The position numbers and the translations under genes are program-made. The notes below the pieces were generated by a model, which saw nothing but the letters and a program-made list of their open reading frames with translations, had not been told where the DNA came from and did no database searches. From JACVRW01 sp035705985 (lineage in GTDB: Bacteria; Actinomycetota; Thermoleophilia; Solirubrobacterales; Thermoleophilaceae), in NCBI GenBank assembly GCA_035705985.1, contig DASSVP010000052.1, positions 1-35,689 on the forward strand: a DNA stretch of 35,689 nt, read 5' to 3'. Shown one piece after another: positions 7,104-15,200 of the stretch (position 1 is its first letter; each line of letters begins with the position of its first letter).

Positions 7104-7107
7104 CGGC

Positions 7108-8688
7108 GTGCGCGGACTCCGGCCCTGGCTGTGGCCGGCCGGCGCGGCTGTCGGCATAGCCGCGGAGTGGACGTACTTCGGATGGAGCGAGCCCGCCGAC
7201 TGGCTTCCCGATCTCGCGGTCGGTTGGACCTTGATCGCATGCGGCCTGGTCGGGTGGTCGCGGCGGCCCGAGAGTAGAAGCGGAGCCCTCATGGCGGCGA
7301 CGGGGTTCGCGTGGTTCGCCGCCAACTTCGCGAGCGACCAGGCGCTCTACCTCCATCGAGGCCCCCTGGTTCACCTGGTCCTCTCCTACCCGTACGGACG
7401 GCTCGGCGGGAGGCTCGAGCGCGCCGTCGTCGCGATCGCGTATGCGGCGGCGGCCGTCCCCGCCATCTGGGGAAGTGAGACGGCAACCTTTGTGTTGAGC
7501 GCGGTCATCGTGGTCGCTGCGCTAGACGGCTACCTGAGGGCGGTGGGCCGCGAGCGGCGGAAGCGGCTGGCCGCCCTGTGGGCGACTGGGTCATTCGCCG
7601 CCGTGCTCGTCACCACCGCAGGCCTCCGACTCGCGTTCGTGAGTCAGGACGCAAGCGAGGCAACCCTGCTTCTTTACGAGGCCTGCCTCTGCGCCCTTGC
7701 GGGGGCGCTTCTGGCAGGGCTCCTGCGAGAGCCGTGGGCGCGCACCGGGATTACAGACCTCGTCGTCGATCTGGGGGAGACGAGGTCGGGGACGTTGCGC
7801 GACGCGCTCGCGGACGCAGTCGGAGACCCGACGCTCGAGGTCGGCTATCGGGTCGGCGACGGCTACGTCGACGCGCAGGGGCGTCCGCTCGCCCTGCCGT
7901 CACCCGGGTCGAGCCGCCGGGTGACGCCGGTGGTGCGAGACGGCGAGCCGATCGCCGTGCTCGTTCACGACCCCGCTGTGCTCGACGATCCGGGGCTGGC
8001 GGACGCGCTCGCCACCGCGGCACGCCTCGCGGCCTCGAACGCCCGCCTTCAAGCCGACGTGCGCGCGCAGCTCGCGGAACTGCGCGCCTCGCGGCGGCGC
8101 CTGGTCCACGCGGGCGACGAGGAGCGCCGTCGACTCGAGCGGCGGTTGCACGAGACGGTCCAACGCCGCCTGGCGGAGCTCGCGCGCGAGCTCGAGAGCA
8201 GGGGCGCGAGCGCCGCACGAACCCGGCGGACTCGAGGCGTCGAGGAGCAGCTCGCCAGCGCGCTCGACGAGCTGCAGGATCTCGCCGCCGGCCTGAACCC
8301 CGGTGGCCTCTCCCACAGGAGCCTTGCGGACGCGCTTGCCTCGCTGGTGTCGCGTAGCCCCGTCCCGGTCGATCTGACGGTACCCGGCATGCGCCTGCCC
8401 GAGCAGATAGCGACCGCAGCGTACTTCGTCTGCTCGGAGGCGCTCGCCAACGCGCTGAAATACGCGTCCGCCTCGCGCATCCAGGTCTCGATCAGCGAGC
8501 GAACCGGCCGGCTGTTCGTGGAGGTCGCCGACGACGGCGTCGGCGGAGCCGTGATCGGAGGCGGCACGGGACTGCGCGGGCTCGCCGATCGGGTCGAGGC
8601 GGTCGGCGGCACAATCGGTTTGGACAGCCCGCCGGGCGAAGGGACGCGCCTGGCCGTCGAGTTGCCGCTCGCTGACCAGACGGCCTGA
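7108..8688 (+). CDS. Membrane histidine kinase HK1 (NarX/HisKA_3 type) lacking the DxxxQ phosphatase motif
   Basis: The product is 526 aa from GTG 7108. An in-frame ATG at 7015 would overlap RR1 and adds an Arg/Ser-rich stretch, so it is not preferred. The N-terminus has about seven membrane helices (for example WPAGAAVGIAAEWTYFGW). A linker domain follows (SGTLRDALADAVGDPTLEVG; PIAVLVHDPAVLDDPGLAD), then a coiled coil and the HisKA_3 box RRRLERRLHETVQRRLAEL with H348. The acidic residue after His is Glu, and the Gln that completes DxxxQ is Arg, so phosphatase activity is probably weak. The HATPase is intact: N-box EALANALKYA, G1 VADDGVGGA, G2 GGTGLRGLADRV. It is paralogous to HK2 along its whole cytoplasmic length. 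It is convergent with the DctP gene, with only 6 nt between stops. Confidence 0.88.
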   Translation: MRGLRPWLWPAGAAVGIAAEWTYFGWSEPADWLPDLAVGWTLIACGLVGWSRRPESRSGALMAATGFAWFAANFASDQALYLHRGPLVHLVLSYPYGRLGGRLERAVVAIAYAAAAVPAIWGSETATFVLSAVIVVAALDGYLRAVGRERRKRLAALWATGSFAAVLVTTAGLRLAFVSQDASEATLLLYEACLCALAGALLAGLLREPWARTGITDLVVDLGETRSGTLRDALADAVGDPTLEVGYRVGDGYVDAQGRPLALPSPGSSRRVTPVVRDGEPIAVLVHDPAVLDDPGLADALATAARLAASNARLQADVRAQLAELRASRRRLVHAGDEERRRLERRLHETVQRRLAELARELESRGASAARTRRTRGVEEQLASALDELQDLAAGLNPGGLSHRSLADALASLVSRSPVPVDLTVPGMRLPEQIATAAYFVCSEALANALKYASASRIQVSISERTGRLFVEVADDGVGGAVIGGGTGLRGLADRVEAVGGTIGLDSPPGEGTRLAVELPLADQTA

Positions 8689-8694
8689 GTCGGC

Positions 8695-10170
8695 TCAGGG
8701 GACGTCGCGCACGGGTGGGCCCACACGCCGCCAGGTTTCGGAGCCCCAGACGAACTGATCGCCGCGATCCATGGGCAGAACGGGCTCGACGTCGAGCGAG
8801 CCTCCGTCATCTCGCTCGAATCTGAAAGTCAGGATCCCCGCGGCGCTCGGCCAGTCGAAGACCAGCCGGTTGCCCCTGACCGAATAGGTGCCCGAATAGA
8901 ACTCGTCCTCGCCGAGCTGCCATCGCCCGTCACGCAGCGTCATGGTCACGACCGACCCGATGTCCGCATCGTCCGGCTTCACGCCGACGCGTCGTGCGCC
9001 CTGTTCGGTCAATTGCCAGCGGTAGGTGCCGTTGACCATGGATGGCGAGCGCTCGCGGGCGTGCGTGACCGGCGCCTCGTGTGCGCAGCCACGCGGCGCG
9101 TGCGTGGGCGTGCTTGCCGGTGTCCTCGCCTTGAGTTCGCGGATGGCGTCGATCAGCGCCTCCGTTCGCGGGTCGCGCTCGAGCTCGGTGTACAGGGGCC
9201 GCGCGGCCCGTTTCAGCGCTGCCCGTTCCTCGCGGCTCGCGGCAACGGCAGTCACGGGACGACCGCCTCGACAGAAGTTGCGCATCAACGCGGCCTCCGA
9301 GGGAGGGTTCGCGGCCGCGTACGCCGCCGTCTGCCTTGCCGCCTTCGAGATCACCGCGCGCTGGTCGTCGTCGAGTTGCGCGTACGTGCTGCGTCCGGCG
9401 AACAGCGTCAGCGTCTTGGGGAACAGGATGACGTTCCAGGTGAGGAAGTTCTCCCCCTCCTCGGCCGAGTTCGTCCCGAGCGAGGCCTCGCTGCCATCGA
9501 TCTCCCCGTTGGCGAGGGCGGCGGCGAGCGCCTCGCCGCGCAGGTGCACGGGCGTCGCGCCGAGCGCTCGCATCAGCCCGTCCGTCGCACGCGATGGAGG
9601 CACGCGCACGCGCGCGCCGTCAAAGTCGTCCGGGGAGGCGAGCGCGTGCCGCGCCGCGATCGGGTAACGCAGACGGTCGGGCACGAGCGCCAGCCCGACG
9701 AACCCGTGACCGTTCAACCCGGCCAGCATCCGCGACGACAGCGGGCCCGTGGCTATCCGACCCAGCAGCGCGTGATTCGTTACGAGGAAGGGCGCCTGGA
9801 GTGCCTGGAAGCTCGTGATCCCGACCCGATCCCAGGCGCGCGCTCCGATCCAGCCGAGCTCGAACTTGCCTGCGCGCACCATCCGCGCCAGCCGTGTTTC
9901 GTAGTCGGTGTTCTCCTCACCGCCGGCGTCGTAGACGATCCGCACGCGGAGCGAACCGCCCGAGAGCTTGGAGACTCGGGACGCGAAGTAGCGGGCGCGC
10001 TGCGACTCGGGCTGTTCGGCGTCCTCAGCCGCGGCGAGTCGCAGGACGACGGGCGCGCTCGACCCACCAGCCTTGTCGCCCCCGCCGTCGAGGCTACAGC
10101 CGGCCGACAGGACGCCGAGCAGCACCGCCACCAGGACGGGCGCCAGCACGGACTTGGTCGTCTGGCTCAT
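8695..10170 (-). CDS. DctP-type (TRAP) solute-binding lipoprotein with a C-terminal beta-rich extension
   Basis: The product is 491 aa. ATG 10170 has AGAGGAG upstream. The lipobox is LSAGC with C25, so it should be anchored outside the membrane. Residues about 40-345 match TRAP binding proteins: VLRLAAAEDAEQPESQRARYF, then GKFELGWIGARAW, FQALQAPFLVTNHALLGRI, and FDGARVRVPPSRATDGLMRA with the Arg that usually holds the carboxylate. About 140 more residues follow; the last ~100 (NGTYRWQLTEQGARRVG, FYSGTYSVRGNRLVFDW, WGSETWRRVG) look like a small lipocalin-like beta barrel. No DctQ/DctM permease is in the window. The gene sits alone between two paralogous kinases on the opposite strand, so it may be a sensory binding protein rather than a transporter part. 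Confidence 0.85.
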   Translation of the reverse strand: MSQTTKSVLAPVLVAVLLGVLSAGCSLDGGGDKAGGSSAPVVLRLAAAEDAEQPESQRARYFASRVSKLSGGSLRVRIVYDAGGEENTDYETRLARMVRAGKFELGWIGARAWDRVGITSFQALQAPFLVTNHALLGRIATGPLSSRMLAGLNGHGFVGLALVPDRLRYPIAARHALASPDDFDGARVRVPPSRATDGLMRALGATPVHLRGEALAAALANGEIDGSEASLGTNSAEEGENFLTWNVILFPKTLTLFAGRSTYAQLDDDQRAVISKAARQTAAYAAANPPSEAALMRNFCRGGRPVTAVAASREERAALKRAARPLYTELERDPRTEALIDAIRELKARTPASTPTHAPRGCAHEAPVTHARERSPSMVNGTYRWQLTEQGARRVGVKPDDADIGSVVTMTLRDGRWQLGEDEFYSGTYSVRGNRLVFDWPSAAGILTFRFERDDGGSLDVEPVLPMDRGDQFVWGSETWRRVGPPVRDVP

Positions 10171-10179
10171 CGATCTCAC

Positions 10180-10203
10180 TCCTCTCGACAGGACACGAGA
10201 GGA
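10180..10203 (-). promoter_or_regulatory. Inverted repeat overlapping the Shine-Dalgarno of the DctP gene
   Basis: Perfect 8-bp arms TCCTCTCG and CGAGAGGA are separated by 8 nt. On the minus-strand mRNA the second arm contains the ribosome-binding sequence GAGAGGA, just upstream of the ATG, so folding would hide it. It could equally be a repressor operator in this 132-nt divergent region (10171-10302), which otherwise shows no clear promoter. Confidence 0.5.
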
Positions 10204-10302
10204 CCGTACGCTCGCCATGCGGCTCGCACATCGCGGCGGCCCACATGATTTTCTCGCCGCACATTGTGGCTGGCAACAGTCTCCCGGTGGCAGAATCGTC
10301 CG

Positions 10303-12078
10303 ATGGCGAACGCACGCGCCGCCACCGCCGCCGCCGTGCGGCCGGCCCTGCTCGCCGCAGCGGCTCTTGCGCTCGCGTGGGCGGTCGTGGCGATCATCGC
10401 CGTCGATCCCGAGGCCGATCCGCCCACGAGTTACGCGGCCGCGCTTCCCGCCGCGCGGGTGGCGGACATCGCGGCAGGGCTCGGGCTGATCCTTGCGGGC
10501 GCGCTGGCCGCCGCCCAGCCGCGGTCGCGACGTGTCGGCCTGCTCGCGATGCTGGCTGGGTCCGCGTGGTTCGGCGCCGACTTGGAGGGATGGCAGGACG
10601 GACCGTCACTTCTGCGCAGCCTCGGGGCGGCGGCGAGCCCCTTCACGCTCGCGCTCGTGCTCCACTTCACGCTCGCGCTGCCGAGGGGGCGGCTGCGCTC
10701 GGCGGCGGCCCGTACGACGACCGTGGCCGCGTACGGGATCGCCGCGGTCGTCACGCTCGCCCGCGCGCTCTTTCGCGATCCGCTGCTCGACCTCTACTGC
10801 TGGCGCAACTGCCGCGACAACTCGTTCCTCGTCGATGCGGACCCGGGGATCGCGAGCGCGCTCGACGACATCTGGGTCTGGTCGGCGCTCGCGATTGGGC
10901 TCGTACTGGTCGGGTTCGGCGCGCACCGGTTGCTCACTGCGAGTGGTCCGGGCCGGCGGGTCCTGCTTCCGCTTGTCACGCCCGCCGTGCTCGTGGGGGC
11001 GACGGAGGCGGTCTACGCCGTCGCCCTGTTGAGGACCCGGCTCGAGAGTCCCGACGCGGCGGGCTTCGCCGCGATCTTCCTGGCCCAGGCCCTGTCGCTG
11101 GCCCTCCTCGCCATCGGGCTGGCCTGGACTGTCGTGCGAGTCCCGCGCACGGGCGCGCGTGTCGCGCGGCTCGCAAGCGACCTCGGTGAGGCGCCACCGC
11201 CGGGAACGCTACGCGAGGCACTGGCGGCCGCGCTCGGCGATCCGGGCGTCGACGTCCTGTACCCGCGGCGGGGTTCGCATCAGCTCATCGACGCGGATGG
11301 GCGTCCCGCCGAGCTGCCCGCTCGCGCTCGTGCGGTTGCGCGTATCGCCCGGGGCGAGCGGACGCTCGCTCTGGTGCTGCACGATCCGGTGCTCCTCGAT
11401 GAGCCGGAACTGGAGCGGGCGCTCGGCTCGGCGGCCAAGCTGTCAGTGGAGAACGAGGCGTTGCGCGCGGAGGCGCTCGCGCAGCTCCACGAGCTGAGCG
11501 CCTCGCGCACCCGGATCGTCGAAGCCGGCGACAGCGCACGGCGCGGACTCGAGCGCAATCTCCATGACGGGGCGCAGCAACGGCTGCTGGCTCTCTCGTA
11601 CGACCTGCGCCTCGCGCGGGCGGGCGCAGTGGCCGACCGCGACGACGAGCTCGTCGCCGTGCTCGACACGGCCGCCGATGAGACAGCGACTGCGCTGGAC
11701 GAGTTACGCGAGCTGGCCTACGGCATCTACCCGGCGGTCCTCACCGAAGCGGGCTTGGCGGCCGCGCTCGCGACCCTCGCCGACGGCGCGCCGCTGCCGG
11801 TGGAGCTCGGCCACGTGACGCGAGTGCGCCAGCCACCCTCGGTGGAAACGACGGCATACGTGACCGTCGCCGAGGCGATCGGGGACGCGGCCCGCCGAGG
11901 AGCGAGCTTTGCCGCGGTGCGCGTCGCGCGGGAAGGGGGTCGCCTCGTGATCGCGGTCGACGACGACGGGGCGCCACGCAGCTCGCGGCTCCTTCACGTC
12001 GCAGACCGCGTCGGCGCGCTCGCAGGCACTCTCCACGTCGGGGACACCGACCTACGGGCGGAGATGCCGTGCGAGTAG
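10303..12078 (+). CDS. Membrane histidine kinase HK2 (NarX/HisKA_3 type) with a degenerate ATPase domain
   Basis: The product is 591 aa; ATG 10303 begins MANARAATAAAVRPALL. About eight membrane helices occupy residues 1-280 (LLAAAALALAWAVVAIIAV; FTLALVLHFTLALP; LALLAIGLAWTVV). One extracytoplasmic loop holds a Cys pair (DLYCWRNCRDN). Next come the same linker as in HK1 (GTLREALAAALGDPGVDVLY; LALVLHDPVLLDEPELERAL), a coiled coil, and HisKA_3 RGLERNLHDGAQQRLLALS with H421 and a full DxxxQ motif. The C-terminal ATPase is eroded: N-box EAIGDAARRG lacks Asn, the G1 region reads VDDDGAPRS without DxGxG, and the G2 glycines are absent before LLHVADRVGALAG. It may therefore act mainly as a phosphatase or depend on another kinase such as HK1. 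It overlaps RR2 by 10 nt. Confidence 0.87.
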   Translation: MANARAATAAAVRPALLAAAALALAWAVVAIIAVDPEADPPTSYAAALPAARVADIAAGLGLILAGALAAAQPRSRRVGLLAMLAGSAWFGADLEGWQDGPSLLRSLGAAASPFTLALVLHFTLALPRGRLRSAAARTTTVAAYGIAAVVTLARALFRDPLLDLYCWRNCRDNSFLVDADPGIASALDDIWVWSALAIGLVLVGFGAHRLLTASGPGRRVLLPLVTPAVLVGATEAVYAVALLRTRLESPDAAGFAAIFLAQALSLALLAIGLAWTVVRVPRTGARVARLASDLGEAPPPGTLREALAAALGDPGVDVLYPRRGSHQLIDADGRPAELPARARAVARIARGERTLALVLHDPVLLDEPELERALGSAAKLSVENEALRAEALAQLHELSASRTRIVEAGDSARRGLERNLHDGAQQRLLALSYDLRLARAGAVADRDDELVAVLDTAADETATALDELRELAYGIYPAVLTEAGLAAALATLADGAPLPVELGHVTRVRQPPSVETTAYVTVAEAIGDAARRGASFAAVRVAREGGRLVIAVDDDGAPRSSRLLHVADRVGALAGTLHVGDTDLRAEMPCE

Positions 12079-12731
12079 TCGTCGCCGAGGATGTGATGCT
12101 TACGCGCGAGGGTGTCGTGCGACTGCTCGCGGATGCGGGAATCGAGGTGGTGGCCCAAGCAGAGGATGCGGAGGGCCTGCTCCGGCAGGTTCGAGTCACG
12201 CAGCCAGACGCCGCAGTCGTCGACATCCGAATGCCGCCCAGCCACACGGACGAGGGCCTCGTCGCGACTCAGCAAATTCGCGCGGAACACCCGGCCATCG
12301 GCGTCCTTCTCCTGTCCCAGTACGTCGAGCCGAGCTACGCGATGCGCCTCCTGGAGGAGCATCCCGAGGGGGTCGGCTACCTGCTCAAGCAGCGCGTCTT
12401 CGACGGGGCTGTCCTCGTCGACGCGCTGCGCCGCATCGCTGACGGCGAAACCGTGGTCGATCCGACCATCGTCGCGCGCCTTGTCGGGCGACGCCGCCGG
12501 GAGGACCCGCTGGCCGAGCTGACCGAGCGCGAGCGCGAGGTGCTCGGTCTCCTCGCCGAAGGCCTCTCGAACCGCGCCATCGCAAGTCGCCTCTATGTCA
12601 CCGAGCGCACAGTCGAGGCCCATGTCAAGCAGATCTTCCTCAAGCTCGGACTTGACGTGAACCCGGGCTCACATCGCCGCGTTCTCGCCGTGCTGGCATG
12701 CCTGCGGGGCGAGCGGCTGGACGAAGTCTGA
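12069..12731 (+). CDS. NarL/LuxR-family response regulator (RR2)
   Basis: The product is 220 aa, starting at GTG 12069 inside the end of HK2, so translation is coupled. The receiver has E7-D8, acceptor D52 (AAVVDIRMPPSHTDEG), Ser in VLLLSQYVE and Lys in VGYLLKQRV. A short linker leads to a LuxR/GerE helix-turn-helix: LTEREREVLGLLAEGLSNRA, then ASRLYVTERTVEAHVKQIF and KLGL. This is the family of NarL and of mycobacterial DosR. It is the only complete DNA-binding response regulator in the window and so the natural candidate to bind the recurring heptamers or the 865-878 site; that link is inference. It is convergent with the Usp gene 31 nt downstream. Confidence 0.92.
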   Translation: MRVVVAEDVMLTREGVVRLLADAGIEVVAQAEDAEGLLRQVRVTQPDAAVVDIRMPPSHTDEGLVATQQIRAEHPAIGVLLLSQYVEPSYAMRLLEEHPEGVGYLLKQRVFDGAVLVDALRRIADGETVVDPTIVARLVGRRRREDPLAELTEREREVLGLLAEGLSNRAIASRLYVTERTVEAHVKQIFLKLGLDVNPGSHRRVLAVLACLRGERLDEV

Positions 12732-12762
12732 CAGGGCTCCGATCCAGGGCCGCCCTCCGTCC

Positions 12763-13677
12763 CTACCCGGTCGTGGCCTCGGCGGCTGTCCTTGTTGTGG
12801 TCGGGCTCTCGTGCAGCCCACGCGGGTGGACGATCAGCGGGCAGGGGGCTGAGCTCACGAGCTCGCGGGATACTGAGCCCAGGAGGACCCGCCGCAACGG
12901 CCCGTAAGCTCGCGAACCGAGCAGCAGGATCGAGCCCGGGGCCCTCGCGGCCTCCGTGAGCGCGTTCGCCGCCGAGCCGGACATGAGCGTCGTTTCGACG
13001 GGGATGTCGTCGGGCACCGACGAGCGGCCTTGCTCGAGCTGCTGCCGTGCCTGTGCGTTGATCGCGTCCTGAAGGGTCTGCCAGCCGTAGCTCGCGCCCC
13101 CGCTGGTCGCGGCCAAGCTGACCATGGGCGGCTCGGCCACCGATACCAGCCTCAGGGAGGCTGCGCTCGCCGGGGCGAGCTCGCATGCCTGTTCGAGGGC
13201 GAGCTGTGACTCAGGCGAGCCGTCATAGCCGACGACGATCGCCGACAGGCGCGGATCGGGGTGCTCGGCATAGCCGCGCGGCGCTACGGCGACCGCGCAC
13301 GGCGAGCCGTGCATCAGGGCCACGGCGACGTTGCCCAACAGCGTCTGGCCGAGGCGGCCACGCTTCGACGAGCCCACCACGAGTAGGTCGGCGCCAGTTT
13401 CCTCCGCGAGGTCGTACAGGCCACGGGCGGGCGAGCCGCTTTGTACCGGCCGCGCCGTGGCGCCGACCGCGCTCGCGGCCTCGGGGAGCTCGTGCTCGAG
13501 CTCGCGCTCCGCCTCGCTCAAGACCGGTGCGAGGCCCCCGCGAAGCGGGAGCCGCAGCGGGAAGACGGCGCCCAGGCAGAGCTCGGCGTGGACGACATCG
13601 GCAAGCAGCTTGGCGAGCGCCAGGGCGTCCTTCGCCTGGCTGCTGCCGTCGTAGCCCACGATGATCTTGCGGTACAT
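12763..13677 (-). CDS. Tandem universal stress protein (two UspA domains)
   Basis: The product is 304 aa. Domain 1 spans about residues 1-135 (MYRKIIVGYDGSSQAKDALA ... VVGSSKRGRLGQTLLGNVAV), domain 2 about 145-290 (SAIVVGYDGSPESQLALEQA ... LLGSRAYGPLRRVLLGSVSR). Both have the GYDGS strand start and a G-x2-G-x9-G-(S/N)-type nucleotide loop, so ATP binding is plausible for both. In M. tuberculosis such tandem Usps (for example Rv2623) are hypoxia-induced and linked to growth arrest. The gene lies 21 nt after the CBS-pair gene on the same strand, forming a CBS-Usp operon that is the mirror of the one at 15201-16510. A Ser/Thr-rich tail follows domain 2. Confidence 0.92.
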   Translation of the reverse strand: MYRKIIVGYDGSSQAKDALALAKLLADVVHAELCLGAVFPLRLPLRGGLAPVLSEAERELEHELPEAASAVGATARPVQSGSPARGLYDLAEETGADLLVVGSSKRGRLGQTLLGNVAVALMHGSPCAVAVAPRGYAEHPDPRLSAIVVGYDGSPESQLALEQACELAPASAASLRLVSVAEPPMVSLAATSGGASYGWQTLQDAINAQARQQLEQGRSSVPDDIPVETTLMSGSAANALTEAARAPGSILLLGSRAYGPLRRVLLGSVSRELVSSAPCPLIVHPRGLHESPTTTRTAAEATTG

Positions 13678-13698
13678 GGGAGCCCCGTCCCCGTCGTG

Positions 13699-14142
13699 TT
13701 ACGCCGTCCCTCCCCAGGCGAGCACGCCGGCTACGTCCAGGGCGGAGAGGATTCCGACGGGATGGCGACTGTGGGGCTGCACCACCACCAGGTGGCTGAC
13801 TTCGTGCTCCGCCATGAGTTGGGCCGCGTGCTCCAGCGAGTCGTTCGGGTGCACGGTCACCACCTCGCTTCGGGCCAGCGCGCGCGCAGGCGCGTCGCGA
13901 GAGCCGGCCGCCGCGGCGATGTCCACATCGGCGATCACGCCCGCAGGCGTCCCGCCGGAGCTCTCCGACACGACGACGGAGTGGATTCGGTAGGTCGCCA
14001 TGATCCGGGCGACCTCGCGGATCGGCGTGTCGGGCGCGCAGCTCACCACGCCCATGCGCATCGCGTCGAGTACGGTCGCCTCCTCGAACGGCGGCGCGGC
14101 GAAGGTGTGACGGATGGTGTCGCTCGTGGTTCCGCTGGGCAT
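13699..14142 (-). CDS. CBS-domain pair protein (Hrp1-like)
   Basis: The product is 147 aa. The start at 14142 is preferred over ATGs at 14172 and 14202 because AGGGAG lies about 9 nt upstream and the protein then has the same length and spacing as its paralog at 15201. Two CBS repeats form one Bateman module: VLDAMRMGVVSCAPDTPIRE ... IHSVVVSESSGGTPAGVIAD and ALARSEVVTVHPNDSLEHAA ... VSHLVVVQPHSRHPVGILSA. Bateman modules bind adenine nucleotides and usually regulate a partner; here there is no fused enzyme. M. tuberculosis Hrp1 (Rv2626c) is a stand-alone, hypoxia-induced relative. It is first gene of an operon with the Usp at 12763. A CTACGGA heptamer lies 83 nt upstream. Confidence 0.9.
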   Translation of the reverse strand: MPSGTTSDTIRHTFAAPPFEEATVLDAMRMGVVSCAPDTPIREVARIMATYRIHSVVVSESSGGTPAGVIADVDIAAAAGSRDAPARALARSEVVTVHPNDSLEHAAQLMAEHEVSHLVVVQPHSRHPVGILSALDVAGVLAWGGTA

Positions 14143-14224
14143 CTCGTTCGGCTCCCTGTCGGCTGGAGGCATGACCGTACGGCGGCGCGGGCGCCCCGGC
14201 ATCGGTGGAGGCTCCCCATCCCGC

Positions 14225-14231
14225 TCCGTAG
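14225..14231 (-). promoter_or_regulatory. CTACGGA heptamer, site A, upstream of the CBS-Usp operon
   Basis: Read on the minus strand the context is GGTGGACTACGGAGCGGG, 83 nt before the CBS start at 14142. The 161-nt gap to the HAD gene (14143-14303) has no other clear signal, so this site could also serve the HAD gene. It is one of five loci with the same heptamer. Confidence 0.4.
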
Positions 14232-14303
14232 TCCACCCGGATTGCCGGAGCGGCTATCGCTCAAGCGGTTGCCTCGAGCGAGCCGGGGTCGTACCGTCGG
14301 CAC

Positions 14304-15104
14304 GTGTCGTTGCTGGTGCGCCAGCCGCTCACCACGGTGCTGCTCGATCTCGACGGTGTGGTCTACGTCGAGGACGAGCCCGTGCCCGGTGCGCGGGAGG
14401 CGATCGAGCGCATGCGCCGCGCGGGGGTCACGCTTCGCTTCGTAACGAACACGACATCCCTGCCGCGAGCCGCGACGCTCTCGAAGCTCGCCCGCTTGGG
14501 GATTGACGTCGGCGACGACGAGCTGATCACTCCGGCCGCCCTGGCCCTGCGGCATTGTCGCGCGCGGGGTCACCGGCGCGCCATGTTGTTGATGGACGAC
14601 GATGTCAAGGGCGACTTCATGGGGCTCGAGGCCACGGAGCACGAGCCGGACGCGGTGGTCGTTGGCGATCTTGGCGAGCGCTTCGACTACGACGTCCTGA
14701 ACCGCGCGTTCCGCCACCTGCTGGCCGGGGCCGAGCTGATCGCGCTCCAGAAGAACCGGTACTGGCTGCGCGACGACGGTCTCTCCCTCGACGTGGGACC
14801 GTTCGTCGCGGCGCTGGAATACGCCGCCGACTGCGAGGCGCACGTGGTGGGCAAGCCCGCCGCTGCGTTCTTCGTGCACGTGCTGGAGGGTGCCGGGGCT
14901 GACCCGGGCGAGGCCGTGATGGTCGGCGACGACATCGAGAGTGACATCGCGGGCGCGCTACGGGCCGGCATCGCGAGCGTTCTGGTGCGAACGGGCAAGT
15001 ATCGCGAGGCCGCCGTGCTCGCCAGCGGCATCCAGCCGACCGCGACGGTGGACTCGCTCGTGGACCTGCCGGCCCTGCTCCGTAGTTCCCCGCTGCCCGA
15101 ATAG
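14304..15104 (+). CDS. HAD-superfamily phosphatase, subclass IIA (NagD/HDHD2/LHPP-like)
   Basis: The product is 266 aa from GTG 14304; no good Shine-Dalgarno is seen. Motif I is VLLDLDGVVYVEDEPVPGA with nucleophile D15 and acid D17; motif II is RFVTNTTSLPR; motif III Lys is in HVVGKPAAAFF; motif IV is MVGDDIESDIAGALRAGI. The order and the C2-type cap between motifs II and III place it in HAD-IIA, whose members dephosphorylate small phosphoesters, nucleotides or phosphohistidine/pyrophosphate substrates. The substrate here is unknown. It stands between two divergent CBS-Usp modules and next to carbohydrate-phosphate enzymes, so a sugar-phosphate or nucleotide role is plausible but inferred. 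Confidence 0.88.
   Translation: MSLLVRQPLTTVLLDLDGVVYVEDEPVPGAREAIERMRRAGVTLRFVTNTTSLPRAATLSKLARLGIDVGDDELITPAALALRHCRARGHRRAMLLMDDDVKGDFMGLEATEHEPDAVVVGDLGERFDYDVLNRAFRHLLAGAELIALQKNRYWLRDDGLSLDVGPFVAALEYAADCEAHVVGKPAAAFFVHVLEGAGADPGEAVMVGDDIESDIAGALRAGIASVLVRTGKYREAAVLASGIQPTATVDSLVDLPALLRSSPLPE
15079..15085 (-). promoter_or_regulatory. CTACGGA heptamer, site B, upstream of CBS-Usp-pfkB
   Basis: The minus-strand reading is GCGGGGAACTACGGAGCAGG. It lies in the last codons of the HAD gene, 115 nt before the CBS start at 15201. The core ACTACGGA is shared with sites A and D. Confidence 0.35.
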
Positions 15105-15133
15105 GTGACTCGACCGGATGCGCGGCGAGTCAC
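15105..15133 (+). terminator. Hairpin directly after the HAD stop codon
   Basis: Perfect 8-bp arms GTGACTCG (15105-15112) and CGAGTCAC (15126-15133) with a 13-nt loop begin on the base after the TAG. No U-run follows. It is likely a terminator or 3'-end processing structure; an operator for the CBS gene 68 nt downstream is the alternative. Confidence 0.5.
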
Positions 15134-15200
15134 GGGCTCCTAACCTCGCGGAGGATGTGATCGCCGCCCAGCTTGCCCAACCCATCGAGGAGGCAGCGAG

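Noticed and set aside
12732..12762. Possible terminator between RR2 and the Usp gene
   Set aside because: Only 5-bp arms (AGGGC/GCCCT) with a long loop; too weak to call.
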